DNA of 64,000 nt from assembly GCA_033794685.1 (NCBI GenBank), contig JARAYZ010000004.1. One strand, given 5' to 3'. This stretch comes from Lentzea sp033794685. Its GTDB lineage: Bacteria; Actinomycetota; Actinomycetes; Mycobacteriales; Pseudonocardiaceae. Below are positions 55,381 through 64,000 of the stretch, piece after piece; the stretch's first letter is position 1, and the number at the start of each line of letters is the position of its first letter. The position numbers and the translations under genes are program-made. The notes under the pieces were generated by a model. That model did not search any database and had not been told where the DNA came from. It was given only the letters and a program-made list of their open reading frames with translations.

Positions 55381-58007
55381 GGATCGAGTCCGTCACGGCA
55401 CACGCGTTCGGGCCGTTGCACGAGCGCACGTTGCCGTTGGCGCCCGGTCTGACCGTGGTGTCGGGTGCGAACGAGTCGGCGAAGTCGTCGTGGCACGCCG
55501 CCATCCGCGCGGCGCTGTGCGGTGACCCGTCGATGCGGCACCGCCCGTGGGAGGGCGAGTCCTGGCGGGTGGCGGCGACCGTGTCGCTGGAGTCGGGCGA
55601 GGTGGTCGCGGTGGACCGCGACCTGAACGCCGACCTGGCACCGGACGGCTCGCGCTGGGTCGGGCTCGACCGCCTGTCGTTCGCCGCCACCGCGTGCGTC
55701 GACCAGGCGCAACTGCTGACGGTGCTGGACGCGGCGAACGGCCTGCAGGACCACCTGCGCCGTGCGGCGGCCACCGCGGGCACGGACGGCACGGTGGAGC
55801 AGGCGCTGCAGCGGTTGACCGCTCCCAGGGAAGCGTTGCGAGACGCGCGAAACCGCTTGCGCGAGGCCGAAACCGACCTCGCTGTGGCCCAGCGTGAACA
55901 CACCCGCTATCTCGGTCTGAGCGCGAAGGCACGTTCCGCCGCCGCCGCTCGTGCACGCCTGGCCGTGCAGGAGCACGAGGCGTCGATCGAGTCGATCTCG
56001 GCACGAGTGGCTCGGTTGAGCGAACTGCAGGAGCGTTTCGGCGACTCACCGCCGTCCGGGCTCGCCGCGCAGGAGGAACTGACGCACCTGGTGAACCGCG
56101 CGCTGGCCGCGTGGCGTGCCGCCCCGACCCCGCGCGTGCTGCCGGGCCCGTCCGCGGAGGCACTGGCGAACGAACTCGCCGCCCTGCCGGGCCTTCCCGT
56201 CGGCGAGACCGCGCTGGACGACGAACTCCGCGTCGTGGCCTCGGCGTACGCGACCGCGTCCGCCGTCGCCGCCGCGCACCACGAACGCCGGCCGTCACCG
56301 CGGACGAACGCCGAACCGTCCGCGCTGCGCGGGATCGCCACGCGCCTGGACCCGGCCGCCGGTGGCCGCCTGACCACGGCGTCGATCGACGTGGACACCG
56401 CCCGCCAGTACCAGGACGAGGCCGCCGCCAACGCCGCCCGCACCCAGGTCGAGGCGGACGTGGCGGCAGCGCGCGTGCAGGAGATCGCGGTGCCGAACCC
56501 GTTCCTGCGCAACGCTTTGCTGGCGTTGAGCTGCCTCACCTCGCTGGTGGGCGTGCTGCTCTTCCTGACGGGCCAGCAGATCGCCGCCATAGGAGTCCTC
56601 GTCGCCGCGCTGGTGGCCGGTGTCGGCGGCGCGATGTCCCGGGGCAACGCCGCCCAGCGCGAGGCCGCAATGACCTACGCCGCCGAACGCACCGCCACCG
56701 CCGCCGACGCACGGGCCGTGCTGTTCACCGCGGACCGCACCCTGGCCGAGGCCGAGGGCCAGCGCGCGGTGGCCGCCGAAGCGGCACGAATCCACGACGA
56801 GGCACTGGCCGAATGCGCGTCCCTGGGCGTGCCGGCGGACCGCGAGACGTTGTGGCGCCTGGCCAACCGTCCCGCGTGGGAGGCCGAACACGCCGACCTG
56901 GTCTCCGAGGTGGCCCGCACCGAGAAGGCCATCCGGGTGGAACTGGCGGCGCGCGGCAAGCTGGACGCCGCGATGACCGTCCCAGACCTGTTGGTGGACT
57001 ACGAAACGGACTGCAAGGTCCGCGCCCGCCAGGCGTCGATGGCGGCCCAACGTCCTTTGCTGGCCCAAACCCTCGCCGACCGCCGCCTCGCCGAAGCCAC
57101 CGTCGCCGAGGCGACCGCCGCCCACACGAGAGCCCTCGGCCTGCTGCGCGAAGCCGTCACCGCGATCGGCGGCACCGGCGACCGCCCGGAAGACCTGCTG
57201 CGCGCGATCGCCGAGTGGCAACGAGGCTGGGACCGGCTGCTCCGCGAAGCCGAGGACGAACGCAACGCGTGGGCGGAACTCCAGTCCCTGATCGCGTCCG
57301 GCACCCTGGACGACCTGGAAGCCACCCACTCGGCAGCACAAACCCACCACGCCACCCTGCTGGAAGCAGCAGCCCGCTACGCCGCCTGCGACGCCGTGGA
57401 CCCGTCCCTGGCCCCCAGCGCGGACTCCCTGGCAGCCACCGTGACCGAACTGGCCAGAGCCCTGCCGAGCGTCCCGGACGCCGAGGAGGCCGTCGCCACG
57501 GCCACCGCGGTCCTGACAGAGGTGACAGCCGAGGTGGAAGCCATCGACCTGGCCTCCCGCTACCTCACCGCGGCCCGCGAGAAGGTGCACAGCACCATCG
57601 CCCCGGCCCTGGAGAACACCCTGCGCACCTGGCTCCCGTCCGTGACCGACGGCCGTTACGTGGACGCCGCCGTGGACCCGTCGACCCTGACCGTGCAGGT
57701 GTGCGCGGCCTCTGAGTCGTGGCACCAGGCCTCCCGCCTGTCACTCGGCACCGCGGAACAGATCTACCTGCTGCTGCGCGTGGCCCTCGCCCAGCATCTC
57801 GCCACCGAGGCCTGCCCCTTGCTGTTGGACGACGTCACCGTGCAGGCGGACGACGCCCGCACCCGTGCCGTGCTCGACCTGTTGCTGCAGCTGTCCGCGG
57901 ATCGCCAGATCGTCCTGTTCGCGCAGGACGCGGCGGTGGCCGAGTGGGCGCAGGAACGGCTGGGTGAAAGGGACCTGCTGCACCAGCTCACGCCGGTGGC
58001 GGCCTGA
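55377..58007 (+). CDS. YhaN/Rad50-like ATPase with membrane hairpin
   Basis: 876 residues. N-terminal P-loop SGANESAKSSW (29-39), a variant in which the usual glycine before the Lys is Ala, long coiled coils, a hydrophobic hairpin near 372-420 (ALLALSCLTSLVGVLLFL and IAAIGVLVAALVAGVGG), signature LSLGTAEQIYLLLRVAL near 787 and Walker B CPLLLDDVTVQAD near 812. A membrane segment inside the coiled coil is also known in B. subtilis YhaN, whose partner YhaO is a phosphoesterase. So this and the preceding gene form a YhaO/YhaN-like pair. Last gene of the operon; a strong terminator follows. Confidence 0.85.
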   Translation: MRIESVTAHAFGPLHERTLPLAPGLTVVSGANESAKSSWHAAIRAALCGDPSMRHRPWEGESWRVAATVSLESGEVVAVDRDLNADLAPDGSRWVGLDRLSFAATACVDQAQLLTVLDAANGLQDHLRRAAATAGTDGTVEQALQRLTAPREALRDARNRLREAETDLAVAQREHTRYLGLSAKARSAAAARARLAVQEHEASIESISARVARLSELQERFGDSPPSGLAAQEELTHLVNRALAAWRAAPTPRVLPGPSAEALANELAALPGLPVGETALDDELRVVASAYATASAVAAAHHERRPSPRTNAEPSALRGIATRLDPAAGGRLTTASIDVDTARQYQDEAAANAARTQVEADVAAARVQEIAVPNPFLRNALLALSCLTSLVGVLLFLTGQQIAAIGVLVAALVAGVGGAMSRGNAAQREAAMTYAAERTATAADARAVLFTADRTLAEAEGQRAVAAEAARIHDEALAECASLGVPADRETLWRLANRPAWEAEHADLVSEVARTEKAIRVELAARGKLDAAMTVPDLLVDYETDCKVRARQASMAAQRPLLAQTLADRRLAEATVAEATAAHTRALGLLREAVTAIGGTGDRPEDLLRAIAEWQRGWDRLLREAEDERNAWAELQSLIASGTLDDLEATHSAAQTHHATLLEAAARYAACDAVDPSLAPSADSLAATVTELARALPSVPDAEEAVATATAVLTEVTAEVEAIDLASRYLTAAREKVHSTIAPALENTLRTWLPSVTDGRYVDAAVDPSTLTVQVCAASESWHQASRLSLGTAEQIYLLLRVALAQHLATEACPLLLDDVTVQADDARTRAVLDLLLQLSADRQIVLFAQDAAVAEWAQERLGERDLLHQLTPVAA

Positions 58008-58025
58008 CCGGGAGAGCGGCCGCCG

Positions 58026-58060
58026 GTGCGGTGCCCAGGGCCACGTCCTGGGCACCGCAC
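58026..58060 (+). terminator. Strong terminator of the four-gene ATPase operon
   Basis: GTGCGGTGCCCAGG and CCTGGGCACCGCAC form a perfect 14-bp stem with a 7-base loop, 18 bases after the stop. No T run follows, typical for actinomycetes. Confidence 0.75.
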
Positions 58061-58160
58061 CTCTCGTTCCGGGTGCGTGCTGACGTGAACCTGTCCCGAC
58101 GGCCACGCGGCTGACCAGCGGCCTTCCGGAAATGTCAGACCCCGTCGCTACCGTCGGCCC

Positions 58161-58793
58161 ATGACCAACGCCGCCTTCCGCAAGCTCACCCCCACCACCG
58201 ACGAGAAGCTCGCCGACCTGGGCCTGCGTCTCGCGATCCTGGACCGCGCGATCGCCGCCGGGATCGACGCGCGCGCCGCCTCGCCGCCGTTCGGGCCGAC
58301 CAACGCGCCGGGCCTGCTCGACTGGATCCACCGGGTGGGCACGTTGCGTCAGCTGCTGGCGGCGGAGGGGTGGCAGCGCCTCGACCACTGGAACGCGGGA
58401 CTGATCAAGCACCCGTCGCGGCCGGTGCTGCTCGGCACCTTGCAGGGCAATCGGGGCACGGGGTCGCCGGAGGCGCCGTTGCGCAGCGACTACGCGAAGG
58501 GGCCCGCCATCGCGGCGATGATGCGGGACAACGACCACGACCAGTTCGCGCTGTTCGAGAACGTGCGCACCGAGGGGCTCAAGTTGTGGTTCCTGGTGAC
58601 GTACCCGCTGCAGCTCGAGGATCGGCTCGTGGTGTTGCGCGAGGTGTCGCAGCCCGAGCCGACGCCGCAGAACCAGATCATCGAGCGGTGGGCGCATCGG
58701 ATTCCGTTGCCGCCGATGGAGTTCCCGCAGCTCAAGACTCCCAACGTGGACGGGCCGGAGGAGGTGGACTTCCCGATCGCGCTCCGTCGTTAG
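58161..58793 (+). CDS. Hypothetical protein
   Basis: 210 residues. Soluble; segments APGLLDWIHRVGTLRQLLAA, GLKLWFLVTYPLQLEDRLVV and RWAHRIPLPPMEFPQLKTP. No family recognised. The XRE/ImmA-like gene follows 132 bases later in the same direction; the interval shows no clear hairpin. A link between them is only positional. Confidence 0.65.
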   Translation: MTNAAFRKLTPTTDEKLADLGLRLAILDRAIAAGIDARAASPPFGPTNAPGLLDWIHRVGTLRQLLAAEGWQRLDHWNAGLIKHPSRPVLLGTLQGNRGTGSPEAPLRSDYAKGPAIAAMMRDNDHDQFALFENVRTEGLKLWFLVTYPLQLEDRLVVLREVSQPEPTPQNQIIERWAHRIPLPPMEFPQLKTPNVDGPEEVDFPIALRR

Positions 58794-58925
58794 CGCGACG
58801 GCCGGCCGGCGTACCCCGGCACAGGGCCCGGTCACGCGGGCCGAACAGGCACGACACCCCGGTCCGATCGGCGCACCAGGACCCGCCTGGCAGTCCGTTG
58901 CGCCGCCAGCGACAATGACCGGATC

Positions 58926-59825
58926 ATGCTCACGCCCTCGCGACTCACGCTCGCCCGCACCCGGCGCGGACTCACCGCCGCCGAGCTGGCGCGGAAGTCG
59001 GGTGTGCAGGCGCGAGCCATCGGCGAGTACGAGCGTGGGCAGCGCAGGCCCAAGCCCGCCGCGGTCGAGTCGCTCGCGGGAGCGCTCGGTTTCCCGGCCG
59101 AGTTCCTGTCCGCGCCGGCGCCGCCTCGGCCGCAGAACGCACCCCGTGACGCTCAGGTGACGGCGGCGGCGCAGCTCGCGATCGAGTTCAACGGGTGGAT
59201 CGACCGGCTGTTCGTGTTGCCGCAGCCGAGTCTGCCTCCGCCGCGCACCTCGCCGCAGGGCGTGCGTGACGCGTGGCGGCTTGCCTCCGGGCCCGCGCCG
59301 AACATGGTGCAGCTGCTCGAATCCCACGGCGTGCGGGTGTTCTCGTTGCCCGTCGACTGCGCCGAGCAAGAGGCCTTTTCCTGCTGGCACGACGGAACGC
59401 CGTTCGTGTTCCTCACGCCGACGGCGACGCCGGAGCAGGCGCGGTTCGACGCCGCCGTTCAGCTCGCCGTGCTGCTCGGGCACGACGAGCAGCACGAGTT
59501 CGCCGCGGAGTTCCTGATGCCCCAGCGGCTGCTGCCCGGTACCGACCACCGGCACTGGCACGTCGGCAGGGACCAGTTCACGAAGTGGGCGAACGTGCGC
59601 AGCCTCGTGCCGGGCGGCATGATGCGACGCGAGACGTCGAAGCTGCTCACGAAGGTGTTCAAGGTCCTGCGCGAGAACGGCACGACACCGTCGCACGTGG
59701 CCAAAGAGCTCAACCTGGGCCTGGAAGAGCTGAACGGGCTGGTGTTCGGGCTCGTGCTGACGGCGCTACCAGGTGGCGGAGAACCAGGACCGAGAGGACG
59801 TGCGCGCCTTACCCTGGTCAACTGA
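58926..59825 (+). CDS. XRE regulator with degenerate ImmA/IrrE-like domain
   Basis: 299 residues. The N-terminal XRE helix-turn-helix (about 5-60) reads LTLARTRRGLTAAELARKSG and ARAIGEYERGQRRPK. The C-terminal domain has the ImmA/IrrE layout with FAAEFLMPQRLL near 196-207, but the HExxH zinc motif is replaced by LGHDEQHEF, so protease activity is doubtful. Such fusions are often regulators or antitoxins of phage-like or toxin-antitoxin systems. It overlaps the next gene's possible start region slightly. Confidence 0.78.
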   Translation: MLTPSRLTLARTRRGLTAAELARKSGVQARAIGEYERGQRRPKPAAVESLAGALGFPAEFLSAPAPPRPQNAPRDAQVTAAAQLAIEFNGWIDRLFVLPQPSLPPPRTSPQGVRDAWRLASGPAPNMVQLLESHGVRVFSLPVDCAEQEAFSCWHDGTPFVFLTPTATPEQARFDAAVQLAVLLGHDEQHEFAAEFLMPQRLLPGTDHRHWHVGRDQFTKWANVRSLVPGGMMRRETSKLLTKVFKVLRENGTTPSHVAKELNLGLEELNGLVFGLVLTALPGGGEPGPRGRARLTLVN

Positions 59826-59844
59826 TCAAGACCTGGGGGAAGTC

Positions 59845-60971
59845 GTGTTGATGTTCTTGCGGTACCTGCTGGCCGCGCCGTTGCTGCTGGCCGCCGTGAT
59901 CGGGGTGCCTACCGGGTACCACGTGCTCTCGTCCTACCTGTACCGCCGCGAGCTGCGCGACGGGACGTTCGACTTCGCCGGGAAGTTCCACGACTCCTTC
60001 ACCGAGACGGCCGTCCTGTGGCCGACGACCCTGGCGGTCGTGCTGCTCGTGGTGTTCTGGTGGATGACGACGGCGTGGCCGAAGATCGCGCTGGTGCCGT
60101 CGGTGCCGGCAACGTTCGGTGGTCTGATCTTCGGGCTGCTCGACGGCTGGGAGCACGCGGTGTCGGGAGTCGCGGCGCCGCTGGTCGCGTTCGGGCTCGC
60201 GTGGCTCGCGGCGCGGGTCGTGGCGTGGCCGGTCACCGGTGACGTACGGCGGGCCGCTGTCGAGGTCTCCGTCGGGTTGCGTGGTGGCGGGCGGTTGCGG
60301 GTCCAGTCGCGACGGTTGCTGCTCGACGAGCTGCCGCCTCCAGTGCACCCGATGAGCCCCATCGGCCGGGTCGCCCTGCGGTTCGACCGGATCAGCAGCG
60401 TCGAGGTCGGCGTCGTGCACTCGCCGGCGCCGTGGCGGCTCGCGAACACCAGCGAGCTCACGGTCATGCCGGGTCCGGCGCTGAGGATCATCGGCGGCGG
60501 GCAGGAGTGGCTGCTGCCGATCGACGACGCGGCCGACGTGGGCAGGCTCGTCTCGGAACGGGCGAAGGTGCGGGCTACGCCTGATCCCCGACCGCCTCTG
60601 GAGAGCGACAGGTGGTCCCACGCCCAGTCGCTGTGGAACCTGGCCGGTCAGGAACCGCCGATCCGCAACACCCGCACGGTCAACCACGGGAACCGCTGGG
60701 CCGCGCTGATCATCTCCGCGCTCACGACACCGATGGCGCTCTCTCGGTCTACCGCATCTTCACCGACGGGTGGAGCTACCTCGTCGGCGTCCTCGTGTTC
60801 GGGTCTATCGCGTGGATCGCGACGCACCTGTGGTTCCGCCAGGGCACCGTGTACAAGCTCGCCGAGGAGAACCCGGTCTCACCATTGGCCGAGGATCCCG
60901 ACCTTCACCGGATTCCGGTCACGGGCTGGAGTCCTCAGGTCGTCGTGCTAGGCCAAACGAGCGATTTGTGA
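59845..60971 (+). pseudogene. Frameshifted membrane protein gene
   Basis: The frame opened at GTG 59845 (ATG 59851 is an alternative) encodes a protein with membrane helices near the N-terminus (LLAAPLLLAAVIGVPTGYHV; LWPTTLAVVLLVVFWWMTT) and reads normally to ...RWAALIISALTTPMAL near 60740. There the sequence CTCTCTC (60739-60745) has two extra bases, and the natural continuation LSVYRIFTDGWSYLVGVLV to VVLGQTSDL lies in another frame and ends at 60971. The untouched frame runs on to 60951 with non-coding-like sequence. Either a true dinucleotide insertion or a sequencing error. Family unknown. Confidence 0.75.
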
Positions 60972-61033
60972 AACGGATCGCCCGGCGTACCCGACACTGA
61001 GAGTGACGGGTCGCCGAGTCGTGAGGATGCCCC

Positions 61034-61951
61034 ATGACGATGCAGCAACGCACAGAACCCTCGCCTGCCGCCGTTTTGATCGCTGTCGCCGTGCTCGCGC
61101 TGGTTCTGACCGTTGCTTTCGGCCCTCTGGGCTTCGTCATCGGGCTCGCGCTGTTCGGATTGATGTTCATCGGCACCAAGAACAAGACGGCTGAGCAGAT
61201 GGTCCCGACGCGCACCCGTTCGCGTCTTCGCCGGCTGTCGACGGCCGGTCGGATCTCGATCGTCGGCGAAGCGCACCACCAGGACGCCATCGCCGAGGTG
61301 GCCAGGCTCTCGACGTCCGGCGCCGGGGACGACACCTCGGTCCCGGCGACGGCGGTGCTCGTGCCGGAGTCCGCCGGCCGCCACGACCGGGCAGCGGTGC
61401 GGGTCGACCTGGTGCGCGGCGACGGCACCGCGGTCACCGCCGGCTACCTGCGCAGCGAGCAGGCCGCCGAGTACCAGCCACTGCTGCTCGACCTCGCCGA
61501 GCGCGGCGAAGTCGGCTCGTGCCCCGCCCGCATCGTCGGCAGCAGCTCGTACTACGGCGTGCACCTGCATCTCGGCATCCCGCGACTGCTGCTGCTCGAC
61601 CACGAGGCACTGGGCACGGCACCGACGCTGCCCGCGGAGCACCAGGTCGCCGTCGTCGGCGAGGAGGCCCATCAGCACGTGCTGCACCGCGTGGTCAACG
61701 GCCGCACACCCGTGCACGTCATCGCCGAACTCCGTGACAGCCGCATAGTTAAGGGGTCTCACACCGGTGAGCACACGCTCGAGGTTCTCCTCGAGGGCGA
61801 GTGCATCGGCCAGCTCACCTATGCGATGGGTCTTCGCTACTGCGACATGGCGCAGGAGTGGCGCGCCCGCACGGGGCGCGCGCTCTGCGAAGCCGTCATC
61901 ACGAACGAGGGCACGCGCGGTCTTCAGGCGAACTTGCTGCTGCCCAGGTAG
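61034..61951 (+). CDS. Membrane protein with HIRAN-like repeats
   Basis: 305 residues. Two membrane helices at about 12-47 (AAVLIAVAVLALVLTVAFGP and VIGLALFGLMFIG), then a cytosolic part. The segment ISIVGEAHHQDAIAEVARL, AVLVPESAGRHDRAAVRVDL and GYLRSEQAAEYQPLLLDLAE fits a HIRAN-like domain, which binds DNA ends or other ligands in helicases. Function unknown. It overlaps the convergent oxidoreductase gene by 28 bases. Confidence 0.72.
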   Translation: MTMQQRTEPSPAAVLIAVAVLALVLTVAFGPLGFVIGLALFGLMFIGTKNKTAEQMVPTRTRSRLRRLSTAGRISIVGEAHHQDAIAEVARLSTSGAGDDTSVPATAVLVPESAGRHDRAAVRVDLVRGDGTAVTAGYLRSEQAAEYQPLLLDLAERGEVGSCPARIVGSSSYYGVHLHLGIPRLLLLDHEALGTAPTLPAEHQVAVVGEEAHQHVLHRVVNGRTPVHVIAELRDSRIVKGSHTGEHTLEVLLEGECIGQLTYAMGLRYCDMAQEWRARTGRALCEAVITNEGTRGLQANLLLPR

Positions 61952-62724
61952 TCGGCGAACGTCCGCGGCCCACGGCCGAGAACCCGCTGCACGCCGTCGG
62001 CGATGTGCGCCTCTTTCCCCTCACGGATGAGCACGATCAGCATGGTGATGAGGTCCGCGATCTCGTCCGAGTAGCCGTGGCCTCGCAACACCGCCGTGAA
62101 CTCCTCCGCCGGGATGTCCACGAACCGCACGGGCTTGCCGGTCACCTCGCTGATCCGCGCCAGCATCTCGGGGAACGACAACGCCTCAGGTCCGCTGAGG
62201 TCGTAGGTCTGACCGTGGTGACCGGGCTGGGTCAGCCCGGCGACCGCGACCTCGGCGATGTCCACCACGTCGATGAACGGGTGGACGCCCTGCCCGGCGG
62301 GAACGGCCAGCTCACCCTGCTCCACGGACGCCGCGAAGATGTCCTCGTCGAAGTTCTGCATGAACCAGGTGGGCCGCAGGACGGTCCACTCCGCACCCGA
62401 CTCCTTGACCGCTGCCTCGAACGGGTCGTCGCCCGGGGCACCACGCATCGACAGGAGCACGAGCCGGGTGACACCGGCCTTCACCGCGACGCGCACGAAG
62501 TCGTTCAGCTGCACGGGGTTCTCCGGCGGCACGACGTAGACAGCGGTCGTGCCAGCGACGGCGGGCTCCCAGGTGTCCTGGTCGGACCAGTCGAACCTCG
62601 TGGGCGCGGACCGCGACGCCGGACGGGCGGCGGGACCGAGGAGGCCGGTCACGCGACGGCCTGTCTTGCCGGTGGCGCCGAGCACGAGGATGGAGTCGGG
62701 GTTGATGACGCTCGATGTTGACAT
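61924..62724 (-). CDS. NmrA-like NAD(P)-binding oxidoreductase
   Basis: 266 residues. The Rossmann motif ILVLGATGKTGRRVTGLLG (12-30) and PTWFMQNFDEDIFAASVEQG identify an atypical short-chain dehydrogenase of the NmrA/QOR2 group. It may act as a quinone reductase or redox sensor; the substrate is unknown. Probably a single gene. It is divergent from the MazG-like gene. Confidence 0.85.
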   Translation of the reverse strand: MSTSSVINPDSILVLGATGKTGRRVTGLLGPAARPASRSAPTRFDWSDQDTWEPAVAGTTAVYVVPPENPVQLNDFVRVAVKAGVTRLVLLSMRGAPGDDPFEAAVKESGAEWTVLRPTWFMQNFDEDIFAASVEQGELAVPAGQGVHPFIDVVDIAEVAVAGLTQPGHHGQTYDLSGPEALSFPEMLARISEVTGKPVRFVDIPAEEFTAVLRGHGYSDEIADLITMLIVLIREGKEAHIADGVQRVLGRGPRTFADYLGSSKFA

Positions 62725-62811
62725 GGCTAGAGCTAATCAACGTTGACGCGGACGAACCATGTCCCAACAGCCGCCGTTCTTGCTCGTTCGTCCACGTGGT
62801 AATCAGTGGGC

Positions 62812-63171
62812 ATGAGTCAGCGTGATCTCGTGGACCTGAGGGACGCCTTGCGCGCGTTCGCCGCTGCCCGCGACTGGGACAGCTACCACACGCCCAAGAA
62901 CCTGGTGATGGCCTTGTCCGCGGAGGTCGGCGAGCTCACCGACCTCTTCCAGTGGCTGACGCCCGAAGAGGCGCAGGACGCGATGAAGGACCCCGACCTC
63001 GCGTGGAACGTGCGAGACGAGCTCGCGGACGTGATGCACTACCTCACCAGGCTGGCGGACAAGCTCGGCGTCGATCTCGTCGAGGCCGCGTTCACCAAGA
63101 TCGATCGCAACGAACGGCGGTTCCCGACCGGGAGCCTGACACCGGTTCCAGTGGAGAAGGGCGAGCTGTGA
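62812..63171 (+). CDS. MazG-like nucleotide pyrophosphohydrolase
   Basis: 119 residues. The all-alpha NTP-PPase motif is ALSAEVGELTDLFQWL (about 35-50) and then VRDELADVMHYLTRLADKLG (68-87), giving the E-x-x-E...E-x-x-D metal site. Like the RS21-C6/MazG families it hydrolyses (d)NTPs to monophosphates, a house-cleaning role. Coupled to the next gene by a GTGA overlap. Confidence 0.9.
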   Translation: MSQRDLVDLRDALRAFAAARDWDSYHTPKNLVMALSAEVGELTDLFQWLTPEEAQDAMKDPDLAWNVRDELADVMHYLTRLADKLGVDLVEAAFTKIDRNERRFPTGSLTPVPVEKGEL

Positions 63172-63758
63172 GTCTTCAGAACGCGCGGGCGCTGCACGTG
63201 CACCAGAAGGTCACGTTCATGGTCAACCGCTACGAGGTGTTCGTCGACGACAACGGCCGGCCGGGCGCGCTGGTCGGTTTCGCCGAGCAGAAGAGGCTCA
63301 AGATAAAGGAGCGGGTCACGATCTACACCGACCCGTCGAAGAGCCAGGTGCTGTTCGAGTTCAACGCGCGCAAGGTGCTCGACCTGGGCGGCGGTTACGA
63401 CGTCACGGACGGCCAGGGCAGGTCGATCGGGTTGTTCCGCAAGGACTTCACGAAGTCTCTGTTGCGGTCCACCTGGCACCTGGAGCAGCCGGGTCTCGGT
63501 CAGGCGACGGGGGCGGAGCGGAACAGGTTCCTCGCGGGCTTTCGCCGGCTGTGGCAGTGGATCCCGATCATCGGAGATGCGCCGTTCCCCATGCGGTATC
63601 ACTTTGACTTCGTCACGGAGAACGGCACGCCCGTGTTCAGCGTCGACAAGAAGACCTGGCTTCGGGACCACTACCTGGTCCAGATCCAGGATCCTGGCGT
63701 CGACCGCCGGCTCGTGATCGCTCAGGCCGTGGCGCTCGACGCGCTGCAGTCCCGCTAG
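63168..63758 (+). CDS. LURP-one-related family protein
   Basis: 196 residues, GTG overlapping the previous stop. MVNRYEVFVDDNGRPGALVG, a GGYDVTDGQGRSIGLFRKDF strand pair and PMRYHFDFVTENGTPVFSVD fit the beta-barrel LURP-one-related/phospholipid-scramblase-like fold. Role unknown. Co-translated with the MazG-like protein. Confidence 0.8.
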   Translation: MSLQNARALHVHQKVTFMVNRYEVFVDDNGRPGALVGFAEQKRLKIKERVTIYTDPSKSQVLFEFNARKVLDLGGGYDVTDGQGRSIGLFRKDFTKSLLRSTWHLEQPGLGQATGAERNRFLAGFRRLWQWIPIIGDAPFPMRYHFDFVTENGTPVFSVDKKTWLRDHYLVQIQDPGVDRRLVIAQAVALDALQSR

Positions 63759-63761
63759 GAC

Positions 63762-63926
63762 TCAGAGGTAAGTCAGCAGGAGGAGGATCAGGCACACCAG
63801 CAGCACGACGCCGAGCACTGCGGGCAGGATCGACTGCGAGGACGGCGCGGGCTCGCGGGCGTGCCTGCCCCGCCTCCTGCGCGCTCGCCACCGCAAAGGT
63901 GCCTCCCCTACCCACTGCTCGTTCAT
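63762..63926 (-). CDS. Small single-pass membrane protein
   Basis: 54 residues from the ATG at 63926. An N-terminal basic part (RWRARRRRGRHAREP) and a C-terminal membrane helix (ILPAVLGVVLLVCLILLLLT). A tail-anchored small protein of unknown function; convergent with the previous gene with three bases between. A longer form from 63950 is possible. Confidence 0.6.
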   Translation of the reverse strand: MNEQWVGEAPLRWRARRRRGRHAREPAPSSQSILPAVLGVVLLVCLILLLLTYL

Positions 63927-64000
63927 GACGATCACGGTAGGGAGGAACAACCCGAGCTTGACTCACGTCACCCGCTCGCCGGGGTCTCATCACCCGGTCA

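Overview
The window is high-GC DNA (about 70 percent, strong G/C at third codon positions, many GTG and TTG starts). It looks like a filamentous actinomycete of the Pseudonocardiales type (Lentzea, Saccharothrix or Amycolatopsis-like). This is inferred from the gene families (SsgA-like, DUF3000, NB-ARC/TPR regulators, HemQ, LigD polymerase, TIGR04222-like proteins), not from a database search.

Layout. 1-2207 is the right end of an integrated element: three small genes and a tyrosine recombinase. 2238-7690 has a LigD-type polymerase, a 162-bp MITE-like element, a TetR gene and a divergent operon of two acyl-CoA dehydrogenases and a MaoC hydratase, then a small LuxR-type gene. 7687-15443 is a regulator block: a LuxR-family ATPase, an SsgA-like protein, two tandem XRE/NB-ARC/TPR proteins and a GntR repressor facing an asparaginase-like gene. 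16568-17410 has a small membrane protein and msrB.

The most unusual region is 17666-22780. Five paralogous proteins (TIGR04222-like) carry low-complexity Cys/Ser/Gly tails. They are followed, with overlapping start and stop codons, by a DUF692 enzyme (multinuclear non-heme iron oxidative enzyme family, as in MbnB and TglH) and a small putative partner. The layout is that of a RiPP-like pathway in which the membrane or cytosolic proteins themselves carry the cysteine-rich substrate tail. One tail is a regular Cys-Ser6 heptad repeat. A secreted subtilase follows.

26034-29211 is a coproporphyrin-dependent heme operon (hemE, hemY/cgoX, hemQ). 29284-35824 holds DUF3000, a dipeptidase, a response regulator with RNase D, and two TetR genes with a methyltransferase and an acetyltransferase. 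36004-41310 has a second subtilase, a sigma/anti-sigma-like pair and a MerR gene. 41370-46109 has membrane proteins and the fadA/fadB beta-oxidation pair. 46176-51618 is mixed accessory DNA: a VapBC-like pair, a GH5 glycosidase, arylamine N-acetyltransferase, DUF72 and a protease-inhibitor-like protein.

51693-58007 is a four-gene operon of two SMC/Rad50-like ATPases, a small protein and an Mre11/YhaO-like phosphoesterase, ended by a strong terminator. 58161-63926 has an XRE/ImmA-like regulator, a frameshifted membrane protein gene, a HIRAN-like membrane protein, an NmrA-like oxidoreductase, a MazG-like pyrophosphohydrolase and a LURP-one-related protein. Several palindromes between divergent genes look like regulator-binding sites; some recur at two loci and suggest shared control.
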